From CAZOMR01 sp964580655 (lineage in GTDB: Bacteria > RBG-13-61-14 > CAZOMR01): DNA of 5,558 bases. This document shows positions 1 through 5,558 of the stretch, one piece after another. The position numbers and the translations under genes are program-made. The notes below the pieces were generated by a model. That model saw only the letters and a list, made by a program, of their open reading frames with translations, had not been told where the DNA came from and searched no databases. Position 1 is the stretch's first letter; each line of letters opens with the position of its first letter. The stretch lies in the NCBI GenBank assembly GCA_964580655.1, contig CAZOMR010000218.1, positions 1 to 5,558 of the forward strand, in the 5' to 3' direction.

Positions 1-58
1 AGAGACCCTAAACATCCTCCTAAGAGGTGTTTACCATGTGTTGAACCTGTACACCGTG

Positions 59-87
59 TTGACTTGTTTAGATGAGCAGGCTAGAAT
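59..87 (+). promoter_or_regulatory. Probable sigma70-type promoter for the three-gene operon
   Basis: TTGACT at 59-64 (5 of 6 matches to the -35 consensus) and TAGAAT at 82-87 (5 of 6 to the -10 consensus) are separated by the optimal 17 bp. Transcription would start near 94-96, giving a 5' untranslated region of roughly 213 nt before the ATG at 309. The -35 box overlaps the second copy of a direct repeat GTGTTGA (38-44 and 56-62, 18 bp apart), which could be a regulator site. No better promoter is visible closer to the gene. The box match is seen directly; use in the cell is inferred. Confidence 0.6.
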
Positions 88-140
88 GAGGGCTGATAAA
101 TGTTATTAAGGAGGGCACCGAACAGTTAACATTTTCCTGT

Positions 141-258
141 TTAATTCCCTCCACCTGGATGGGGGAGGGTCAGGGTGGGGGTGATCCCCCTCCCCGCGCC
201 GTCGCCATAGCGGCTTTGGCGCGTCGGCGACTTAATCCCCTCCCGCCAGGGGAGGGGA
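141..258. repeat. Composite G/C-run palindromic intergenic element
   Basis: The element has several nested inverted repeats. They are CCCTCC (147-152) with GGAGGG (164-169); GGGGG-TGAT-CCCCC (177-190); CGCGCC (195-200) with GGCGCG (218-223), which competes with GTCGCC (201-206) pairing with GGCGAC (226-231); and CCCCTCCC (237-244) with GGGAGGGG (250-257). Both ends begin with nearly the same 12-mer, TTAATTCCCTCC at 141 and TTAATCCCCTCC at 232. This style of palindrome recurs between genes in many environmental proteobacterial genomes, which suggests a REP- or MITE-like dispersed repeat, but copy number cannot be judged from one window. It lies inside the predicted leader RNA and could fold strongly. 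Confidence 0.65.
236..258. other. Strong hairpin at the end of the leader element
   Basis: CCCCTCCC and GGGAGGGG are perfect complements around the five-base loop GCCAG, and T236 with A258 extends the stem to nine pairs. No U-run follows (AATCTATTTAGG), so it does not look like an intrinsic terminator on the plus strand. It ends about 40 bases before the Shine-Dalgarno sequence of the first gene and might protect the mRNA or modulate readthrough. That role is inference. Confidence 0.5.
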
Positions 259-297
259 AATCTATTTAGGGAGTCAGGGTATTTTCAATTAGCAAAA

Positions 298-302
298 GGA
301 GG
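298..302 (+). promoter_or_regulatory. Strong ribosome binding site of the first gene
   Basis: GGAGG (within AAAAGGAGG) ends six bases before the ATG at 309, close to ideal spacing. This fixes the start, which also gives a proper signal peptide. Confidence 0.85.
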
Positions 303-308
303 CGAGGC

Positions 309-1574
309 ATGAGATTTTCAATTTACAAGATCGCGATAGTTATTGTGGTTATTGCCGGATTATCAGTGGCATCACCTCTCTGGGCAAGGTGGGGTTCTAA
401 AAAGAAGGCCAGCCCGAGCGAGGAGACGCGCAAGGCTACATCCCTGAGTCTCAATGATGCTTTGAGCAAGATGGGGGATGAGTTGAGTTCCGCGGTGCCG
501 GAGTCTGGCAAACTGCGGGTGGCCGTGATTGACTTTCCCGATTTGACCGGCAGGTCTCTTCCTATTTGCTCTTACTGGTCGGAGGCCCTGACAGGCGAGC
601 TGACGGGCAAGGAACGCCTGGAAGTGGTGGAGCGACGGATGCTTGATAAAATCATGAAGGAGCAGAACCTCCAGATGTCAGACCTGACCACATCAAACCA
701 GCTTGAGGTCGGCCGGATTTTAGAGGTTGACTGGATAGTTACCGGGACAATCACGGACCTGGGTGCGGAGATAGAGGTTAATGGTCGAGTGCTTTCCGTA
801 AACACTGGCAAGGTCGTCTCTGCAAGCAAAGTGCGGGTTGGGAGGCTGGAGGTGTCATCCTTGTTGATTGAGGTTGCTCCGAAGGCCACGGAGAAACCAG
901 CTCCTGCTACAGTGCCGCTCAGCCCTTCTGGACGACCAGCAGTGCCTTCAGGCGATTCATTGAGCCTGACTGCTAGCTTTGTAGGTTCTATCCGGACACC
1001 GCTTGGCAATCAGATAGTGAGCATCCAACCGGGCACGATCCTTCGTTCCGGTGATTTTATCAAGGTATTGTTCACCGCGGATCGAGCGTGTTATGTGTAT
1101 ATCCTGCAATATGGTTCCACTGGCAATGCCAGCGTGATTTTCCCGAACAAAGCGATCGCCTTGTCCAATCTAGTAAAAGGCGGTGTGGAGTATTCTATCC
1201 CTCCGGGTAGTCAATGGTATTTTCTGGATGAAAATACTGGAACAGAGTCGCTTTACCTGGCCGCCTCTCTGGAGCCGATCACGGACCTGGATCAGTTGAT
1301 CGCACAACTGGGGTCCAGGCCGTCGGAGCAGGTAGCTTTATCAAAGTCTATCAACAATGTTCTCGATGATGTCTTTACCCGAGGCCCGGGAGCGGCAGCG
1401 CCTCCTATAGATATGACAGGCACTGCGGGCTATAGTGAGAGGAACATCGGAGGGATCACGCAGGGCCCTCCCCGGCCTTGCTTGATGAATGATGGCAGTC
1501 AGGCGCGAGCTCAATCATTCGTCATTCAGGGGAAGGGGATAGTGGGCCGGCACATCGTGTTTGAGCATCGCTAA
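309..1574 (+). CDS. Exported FlgO/CsgG-like and DUF4384 domain protein
   Basis: This 421-residue protein starts with a signal peptide: basic R2 and K7, a hydrophobic core at about 8-21, and likely cleavage after A21 or A26. There is no lipobox. Residues about 47-180 resemble the FlgO/CsgG fold: LRVAVIDFPDLTGR (69-82), LEVVERRMLDKIMKEQ (104-119), then a DWIVTGTITD strand (141-150) and NGRVLSVNTGKVV (158-170). A Pro/Ala/Ser-rich linker (about 191-215) leads to a DUF4384-like domain (about 219-325), with GDFIKVLFTADRACYVYILQ, a VIFPN strand and YSIPPG, and a tail ending IVFEHR. FlgO/CsgG proteins act at the outer membrane or periplasm; DUF4384 has no settled function but often accompanies caspase-like and other signalling proteins. 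It is first in the operon, 15 bp before the cyclase gene. A periplasmic partner or ligand-binding component is inferred; substrate unknown. Confidence 0.85.
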   Translation: MRFSIYKIAIVIVVIAGLSVASPLWARWGSKKKASPSEETRKATSLSLNDALSKMGDELSSAVPESGKLRVAVIDFPDLTGRSLPICSYWSEALTGELTGKERLEVVERRMLDKIMKEQNLQMSDLTTSNQLEVGRILEVDWIVTGTITDLGAEIEVNGRVLSVNTGKVVSASKVRVGRLEVSSLLIEVAPKATEKPAPATVPLSPSGRPAVPSGDSLSLTASFVGSIRTPLGNQIVSIQPGTILRSGDFIKVLFTADRACYVYILQYGSTGNASVIFPNKAIALSNLVKGGVEYSIPPGSQWYFLDENTGTESLYLAASLEPITDLDQLIAQLGSRPSEQVALSKSINNVLDDVFTRGPGAAAPPIDMTGTAGYSERNIGGITQGPPRPCLMNDGSQARAQSFVIQGKGIVGRHIVFEHR

Positions 1575-1577
1575 TCC

Positions 1578-1584
1578 GAAGAAG
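1578..1584 (+). promoter_or_regulatory. Weak ribosome binding site of the cyclase gene
   Basis: Only the purine stretch GAAGAAG, five bases before the ATG at 1590, is available. The previous stop codon is at 1572-1574, so reinitiation by ribosomes finishing the first gene may help. The next in-frame Met (residue 23) would remove the first membrane helix, so 1590 is preferred. Confidence 0.45.
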
Positions 1585-1589
1585 AACTC

Positions 1590-3563
1590 ATGCGAAGGCG
1601 GCACCTTACTCTTACAGTCCTATGGGGGGTGACCGGGCCAGCGCTGACCCTCATCATGCTTTTCTTGTTCTCCGAGCCATTGCAGAAATTAGAGCTTCAA
1701 ACATGCGATATACGCACCCGCCTGGTCGGGCCTTCATCTGCGGATGACAGGGTTATAATAATCCTTATAGATGATCCAAGCCTGGCGCAACTCGGACCAT
1801 GGCCGTGGCCGCGCGGGCTTCACGGAGACCTGATTCGACGGCTTCATTCCCTGGGCGCAGAATTTATTGTCTACGACATCCTTTTTGCCACTCCCGGGGA
1901 AGACCCTGCCCAGGATAATGATCTTCTAGCCGCTATGCGAGAGACACAAAAGGTGATATTTCCTTTAGCACTCCAACTGGAGCCGTATCCGGCCGGGTCC
2001 GAGCTTGCCGAGCTAAGCCCGGAATCATGGAAAGCCCTGAAGCCTTTTTTTCTGGAGTTTGAGCCGAATTCAGTTAAGGTTCATCCTCCCTGCGCAGTTC
2101 GAGCCAGGATGCCACTTTCGGACATGATTAGCGCGGCTTCCGGAGTGGGACATAATGCATCCACCCCGGACACCGATGGTGTCTTTCGGCGCGTGCCGCT
2201 GATGGCACGAGTGCGGGATAAAATAATACCTCCCTTGGGATTCAGCGCCATTGCTCAACTGGGAATGTGGGATACTCAACAAATGATGTGGGACGGTAGG
2301 GAACTGGTCATCCCTCCCACATCCTCCTCACAGGGCGTGTCAGCCCTCCGTATCCCTTTGGACCATGAGGCCAATCTTATAATAAACTGGGCAGGCCCAT
2401 GGAATTCAATCACTAACTTTTCTGCCAGGTGGCTTCTTGATCCATCTCCTCCACAGGATATTCAGCAAGAGATGCAAAAGCGGATCAAGGGCGCGATCTG
2501 TATTGTTGGAGCTGGTTTCACGGGAGGAGGAGACATAGGTCCTCAGCCGTTCCAGACGGACTATCTGCTTGTCGGACTTCACGCCAACATGATAAACACC
2601 TTATTAAGCGGTAGATTTCTCGTGCAATCAGAGAGAGTGGCTGTAATACTTTATCTCCTGTTTTTGTCCCTGATAGCAATATGCCTGGGGCTTTTCCGTC
2701 GTCCGTGGGTATCCACCCTGGCAGGCATATTGGTTATAATCGGATACATCCTGTATTCATTTGTGGCCCTGGTCTGGCAGAACACCTTTATCCCGGTAAT
2801 AGCGCCCGAGATTGCATTCATAATAAGCTTCGTGTCTATAACATTATATCGTTTGAGCCGTGAAAGTCTCAAGGTTCGATTTCTTCGCGATCACCTCGGA
2901 CACACCCTGCCGCGCACTATTCTTGACCAGTTAATTGAGAATCCAGATTCCATAAATCTCCAGAGCGAGAGGCGTGAGGTTACGGTTTTATTCTCTGACA
3001 TCGTGGGCTTCACCAGCATCTCCGACAAGGAAGAGCCGGAAATCGTGTACGACTTATTGACCGAGTACTTTGAAGCCATGACCAGGATCATTTTTAAGCA
3101 TGGAGGCACGATAGACAAGTTTATGGGAGACGGAATACTGGCTTTCTGGGGAGCACCTATTCCCGCGGGTAACTCGGCCCTTCCAGCGGTAAGGGCCGCG
3201 GCTGAGATGCAGAGTTCGGTGCGCAAGCTCAATGTTAAATGGAAGCATTCTGGCTGGCCTGTCATTAGCATTCGCATCGGCATAAATACCGGGTATGTGA
3301 GCGTGGGATTCTTCGGCTCTCCCCTTCGCCGCGAGTACACGGTATTGGGCAGTAATGTTAACATGGGCCAGCGCCTGGAGAGCAACTGCCGTCCGGGCAA
3401 TGTTCTTGTTGACAGGCGCACTTATGCACTTGTCAAGGATGAATTCCAGGCTTTGTCACTGGGAAAGATAGATTTAAAAGGGTTTGCCGATAAGATTGAG
3501 GTGTATGAGATAGAATGTTCTGAGCCGGGAACCGAGGCGCAGGAGGCCGAAAGGGATGTCTGA
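1590..3563 (+). CDS. CHASE2-domain membrane class III adenylate cyclase
   Basis: This 657-residue sensor cyclase would convert ATP to cAMP in response to an extracytoplasmic signal. The order is: an N-terminal helix (about 7-28); a periplasmic CHASE2 domain (about 30-345) with the hallmarks LGPWPWPR (68-75) and YDILF (95-99); three membrane helices (about 350-369, 374-396, 400-420); a linker; and a C-terminal cyclase domain (about 460-643). The catalytic set is complete: metal-binding D470 (FSDIVGFT) and D514 (FMGDGILAFWG), purine-selecting K510, and transition-state N591 and R595 (VNMGQR). The second purine-selecting position is T584 (EYTVLG), the class IIIb pattern, which favours ATP over GTP. 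Length and architecture are normal for CHASE2 cyclases. It lies 15 bp after the FlgO-like gene and overlaps the caspase gene by 8 bp. The ligand cannot be read from sequence. Confidence 0.93.
   Translation: MRRRHLTLTVLWGVTGPALTLIMLFLFSEPLQKLELQTCDIRTRLVGPSSADDRVIIILIDDPSLAQLGPWPWPRGLHGDLIRRLHSLGAEFIVYDILFATPGEDPAQDNDLLAAMRETQKVIFPLALQLEPYPAGSELAELSPESWKALKPFFLEFEPNSVKVHPPCAVRARMPLSDMISAASGVGHNASTPDTDGVFRRVPLMARVRDKIIPPLGFSAIAQLGMWDTQQMMWDGRELVIPPTSSSQGVSALRIPLDHEANLIINWAGPWNSITNFSARWLLDPSPPQDIQQEMQKRIKGAICIVGAGFTGGGDIGPQPFQTDYLLVGLHANMINTLLSGRFLVQSERVAVILYLLFLSLIAICLGLFRRPWVSTLAGILVIIGYILYSFVALVWQNTFIPVIAPEIAFIISFVSITLYRLSRESLKVRFLRDHLGHTLPRTILDQLIENPDSINLQSERREVTVLFSDIVGFTSISDKEEPEIVYDLLTEYFEAMTRIIFKHGGTIDKFMGDGILAFWGAPIPAGNSALPAVRAAAEMQSSVRKLNVKWKHSGWPVISIRIGINTGYVSVGFFGSPLRREYTVLGSNVNMGQRLESNCRPGNVLVDRRTYALVKDEFQALSLGKIDLKGFADKIEVYEIECSEPGTEAQEAERDV
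3541..3546 (+). promoter_or_regulatory. Ribosome binding site of the caspase gene, inside the cyclase gene
   Basis: AGGAGG lies nine bases before the ATG at 3556, within the last codons of the cyclase gene. It selects 3556 over the in-frame ATGs at 3568 and 3610, which lack a well-placed site. The 8-bp overlap (3556-3563) points to translational coupling of the two products. Confidence 0.75.
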
Positions 3564-5325
3564 TGAGATGAAGAAGGGACAAATAAGAATCCAGAGGAAT
3601 TATAAGCGAATGCAATGGCTGTTGGTATTCAGCGCATTCATGTTATGCTCTGTCTCGCGCGATGTCCGGGTACAAAAATCAAGCTCTCCTCGGTTCCAGC
3701 CCTCGCAGTTTTATCGAGAGTCATGGGGCGTTGTGATCGGGATAAATAATTACAGGTATGTCCCTAAACTGCAATATGCGGTTGCCGATGCTAAAGCAGT
3801 GCGGTCGTTTCTTATCGAGTCCTATCATTTTCATCCTGATCATGTGATCGGGCTTTATGACGGGGATGCCACCAAGGACAACATCCTGTCAGTATTGGGA
3901 GACTATCTGGCTGATCAGTCCAGGGTCAAGAAAGAGGATCGGGTGATAATATTTTGTGCCAGCCATGGAGAGACGCGTAAATTGCCGCGAGGAGGTTCCA
4001 TGGGGTATATTATCCCGGTAGATGGAAAACTAAAGGAGATGCATTCCACATGTATATCCATGAACGAGGTTAGGGACACATCGGGTCTCATTCCGGCCAA
4101 GCATATCCTCTGGATCGTGGATGCATGTTATAGCGGCATCGCCGGGATCAGGCCGAGGTCGGTTTCTATTAAAGACCCTTCCGCATATGTGGCCAAACTG
4201 GTGAGCGAGCCAGCCATCCAGATCATGACCGCTGGACAGGGAGATGAAACCGTAATTGAGAGTGCGCGATGGCAACACAGCGTGTTCACCGTAAACCTGC
4301 TTAACGGACTCAAAGGCAATGCGGACATGGACACCGACGGCGTGATACCCACTTCTGAATTGTATTCCTATCTGAAACCTCGTGTCACCCGGGACTCCAG
4401 TTATCACCAGACACCGCAGTTCTTCACCCTGGCCGGAGACGGCGAATTCGTGTTCCTCGTATCCGCTCAGGGGGAATCAGCCCGGCCATTTATCCAGAGC
4501 GGCCGTGAGTCCGGGCAAGGCTATTCTATCTCTCCGGTCTCGCCCTCACAGGCAATGCCTGACCTTGAATCTCTCCAGCGGCAAATGGATAAAAAGAGAG
4601 AAAAACTGGTGGCCAACGCCCGTGTCATCAGCGTGCAGGGTAAACGGGGTATAGAGGACATGGTCTATGTCCCGGCCGGGGAGTGCTATATTGGATGCAA
4701 CCCGTCTATGGATCAGAACTGCAATCCCGATGAAATGCCCTGCCACAAGGTATATCTGGATGCCTTTTCCATTGACCGGTATGAGGTGAGCAACGAACAA
4801 TATGCCCAATGCGTGAATGCGGGAACATGTCGTAAGATTCCTTCGTATTCGGGTTTTGACGCTCCGGATCAGCCAGTGGTGGGGGTGAGATGGGAAGATG
4901 CCCGCACATATTGCGAGTATGTGGGAAAGCGTCTTCCCACAGAAGCAGAATGGGAGAAGGCGGCTCGGGGGGTGGAGAATTTTATCTACCCATGGGGGTT
5001 TGTCTACGATAGCACCCGTGCTAATGGAGCCAATGATGACGGTTATGATAAGACCGCTCCTGTGGGTAGTTTTCCCGAGGGCGTCTCCCCGTTCGAGGCC
5101 ATGGACATGGCTGGAAATGTCTGGGAATGGGTCTCAGATTGGTATAGCCCTGATTATTACCAGAAAAGCCCCCAGAGAAACCCCAAAGGACCGGAAACCG
5201 GAAGCTACAAGGTCCAGAAGGGGGGAGCCTGGGACGGGGATGAGATCAGCCTGCATGTCTCTACAAGGGTCAAAAATATGCCCAACAAGGCAGGCCCCAG
5301 TGACGGATTCCGATGTGCAAGATAA
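3556..5325 (+). CDS. Membrane-anchored or exported caspase-like protease fused to a SUMF1 (FGE-like) domain
   Basis: This 589-residue protein has a basic N-terminus (K6 to K18) and a short hydrophobic stretch (about 20-33), read as a signal anchor or signal peptide; C31 is not in a good lipobox. The peptidase C14 caspase-like domain spans about 56-300: WGVVIGINNY (57-66), catalytic H137 (ASHG) and catalytic C191 (VDACYSG). It ends with a complete EF-hand-type loop (257-268, D-x-D-x-DG-x5-E). A Ser/Gln-rich linker and charged helix (about 302-360) join it to a C-terminal SUMF1 domain (about 368-589), with MVYVPAGE, RLPTEAEWEKAARG, DMAGNVWEWVSDWY and the usual GFRCAR end. The copper-binding cysteine pair of true formylglycine-generating enzymes is missing after KGGAW (555-559), so oxidase activity is unlikely. 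Protein cleavage is predicted; substrate unknown. Last gene of the operon. Confidence 0.92.
   Translation: MSDEMKKGQIRIQRNYKRMQWLLVFSAFMLCSVSRDVRVQKSSSPRFQPSQFYRESWGVVIGINNYRYVPKLQYAVADAKAVRSFLIESYHFHPDHVIGLYDGDATKDNILSVLGDYLADQSRVKKEDRVIIFCASHGETRKLPRGGSMGYIIPVDGKLKEMHSTCISMNEVRDTSGLIPAKHILWIVDACYSGIAGIRPRSVSIKDPSAYVAKLVSEPAIQIMTAGQGDETVIESARWQHSVFTVNLLNGLKGNADMDTDGVIPTSELYSYLKPRVTRDSSYHQTPQFFTLAGDGEFVFLVSAQGESARPFIQSGRESGQGYSISPVSPSQAMPDLESLQRQMDKKREKLVANARVISVQGKRGIEDMVYVPAGECYIGCNPSMDQNCNPDEMPCHKVYLDAFSIDRYEVSNEQYAQCVNAGTCRKIPSYSGFDAPDQPVVGVRWEDARTYCEYVGKRLPTEAEWEKAARGVENFIYPWGFVYDSTRANGANDDGYDKTAPVGSFPEGVSPFEAMDMAGNVWEWVSDWYSPDYYQKSPQRNPKGPETGSYKVQKGGAWDGDEISLHVSTRVKNMPNKAGPSDGFRCAR
4324..4359 (+). 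other. EF-hand-type calcium loop in the caspase-like domain
   Basis: Residues 257-268 of the caspase-like protein fit the 12-position EF-hand loop: Asp at positions 1, 3 and 5, Gly at 6, Ile at 8 and Glu at 12, followed by a helix (LYSYL). Similar DG-containing loops occur in other bacterial C14 peptidases. Calcium binding is inferred from the pattern only. Confidence 0.6.
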
Positions 5326-5355
5326 ATTTTACCGCAGATCCTCCAGACCCATAGG

Positions 5356-5374
5356 GGACGCAAAGGACGCAAAG
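5356..5374. repeat. Tandem GGACGCAAA repeat, two copies
   Basis: GGACGCAAA occurs at 5356-5364 and exactly again at 5365-5373, followed by G. With the preceding TACCGCAGAT it resembles the short CGCAGAG/CGCAAAG-type repeats scattered between genes in many environmental bacterial genomes. It may be a degraded remnant of such an element; one window cannot prove dispersal. Confidence 0.5.
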
Positions 5375-5542
5375 TTTAAAAAAGTTTAGCTTGAAGATGC
5401 ATTAGATTTTGCAATTGATTTAAGAGGCTGAGGTTTAATTCCAAGATAAAGCTTTAAGTCCACCCTTTTTGTGGATGAAAGATTATATTAGATTCTTACT
5501 TAACTGAGAGGTGGGCATAATTATAACCCATCCACTATTACC

Positions 5543-5548
5543 TTGACA
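5543..5548 (+). promoter_or_regulatory. Consensus -35 box of a possible promoter cut by the window edge
   Basis: TTGACA is a perfect -35 hexamer. A matching -10 box with 17-bp spacing would fall at about 5566-5571, outside the window. It may drive a downstream plus-strand gene; support is weak without the second box. Confidence 0.25.
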
Positions 5549-5558
5549 TCGGATAAAT

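Larger units (their letters stand above)
5326..5558. other. AT-rich 3' intergenic region without a recognisable gene
   Basis: No coding potential is seen beyond the stop at 5323-5325. The stretch holds the GGACGCAAA tandem repeat (5356-5373), a repeated AAAGTTTA (5371-5378 and 5381-5388) and a weak hairpin TCCAC/GTGGA (5459-5463 with 5471-5475, loop CCTTTTT). A near-palindrome TGGG-C-ATAATTAT-AA-CCCA lies at 5512-5530. None is a convincing intrinsic terminator, so where the operon transcript ends is unclear. Confidence 0.6.

Noticed and set aside
10..32. Hairpin AAACATCCTC / GAGGTGTTT as terminator of an upstream gene
   Set aside because: The stem has a bulge and is AT-containing and weak, no T-run follows, and no upstream gene is visible.
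100..129. Nine-codon leader peptide (ATG to TAA) just after the predicted transcription start
   Set aside because: It is too short to judge, has no Shine-Dalgarno sequence and contains no run of a regulatory amino acid.
572..1009. 145-codon open frame on the minus strand
   Set aside because: Antisense to the FlgO-like domain and linker, low-complexity Ser/Thr/Arg composition, no supporting ribosome binding site sought or recognised.
2891..3421. 176-codon open frame on the minus strand
   Set aside because: It lies wholly antisense to the conserved cyclase domain, has no recognisable domain and is explained by codon bias of the real gene.
4657..5322. Calling the C-terminal domain an active formylglycine-generating enzyme
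   Set aside because: The copper-binding cysteine pair is absent and no sulfatase is adjacent, so only the fold is supported.
4898..5389. 163-codon open frame on the plus strand, shifted against the caspase-SUMF1 gene
   Set aside because: The other frame encodes an unmistakable SUMF1 domain through to its normal end; this frame has no family features. It is a shadow, not a frameshifted extension.
5459..5475. Hairpin TCCAC / GTGGA as the operon terminator
   Set aside because: Only five pairs, with the T-run in the loop instead of after the stem, and more than 130 bp past the stop codon.
5520..5525. TATAAT on the minus strand as a promoter reading back toward the operon
   Set aside because: The corresponding -35 position reads TGTCAA, a poor match, and no minus-strand gene follows.

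Overview
The window carries one compact plus-strand cluster of three genes with short spacers on each side. From the sequence: (1) 309-1574, an exported protein with an N-terminal FlgO/CsgG-like domain and a C-terminal DUF4384-like domain; (2) 1590-3563, a membrane sensor made of CHASE2, three transmembrane helices and a class III nucleotide cyclase; (3) 3556-5325, a membrane-anchored or exported caspase-like (peptidase C14) domain fused to a formylglycine-generating-enzyme-like (SUMF1) domain. Genes 1 and 2 are 15 bp apart and genes 2 and 3 overlap by 8 bp, so they very probably form one operon.

The leader (1-308) holds a good sigma70-type promoter (TTGACT, 17 bp, TAGAAT at 59-87). It is followed by a GC-rich composite palindromic element (about 141-258) that would lie in the 5' untranslated region. 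A strong Shine-Dalgarno sequence (GGAGG at 298-302) precedes gene 1. The 3' flank (5326-5558) is AT-rich, contains a short tandem repeat of GGACGCAAA and no convincing terminator, and ends with a consensus -35 hexamer whose -10 box would lie outside the window.

Working model (inference): the CHASE2 sensor reads an extracytoplasmic signal and makes cAMP inside the cell. The FlgO/DUF4384 protein and the caspase-SUMF1 protein act on the outer face of the inner membrane or in the periplasm. Conserved active-site residues predict that both the cyclase and the caspase are active. The SUMF1 domain lacks the copper-binding cysteine pair of true formylglycine-generating enzymes and is probably a binding or regulatory module. 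The caspase domain also carries a complete EF-hand-type loop, suggesting calcium dependence.

The organism is most likely a Gram-negative bacterium with many signalling genes, such as a Desulfobacterota or Nitrospirota-like lineage. This rests on the domain set, moderate GC content and the style of the intergenic G/C-run palindromes, and is a weak taxonomic inference. No RNA genes, CRISPR arrays, transposases or phage genes were seen.
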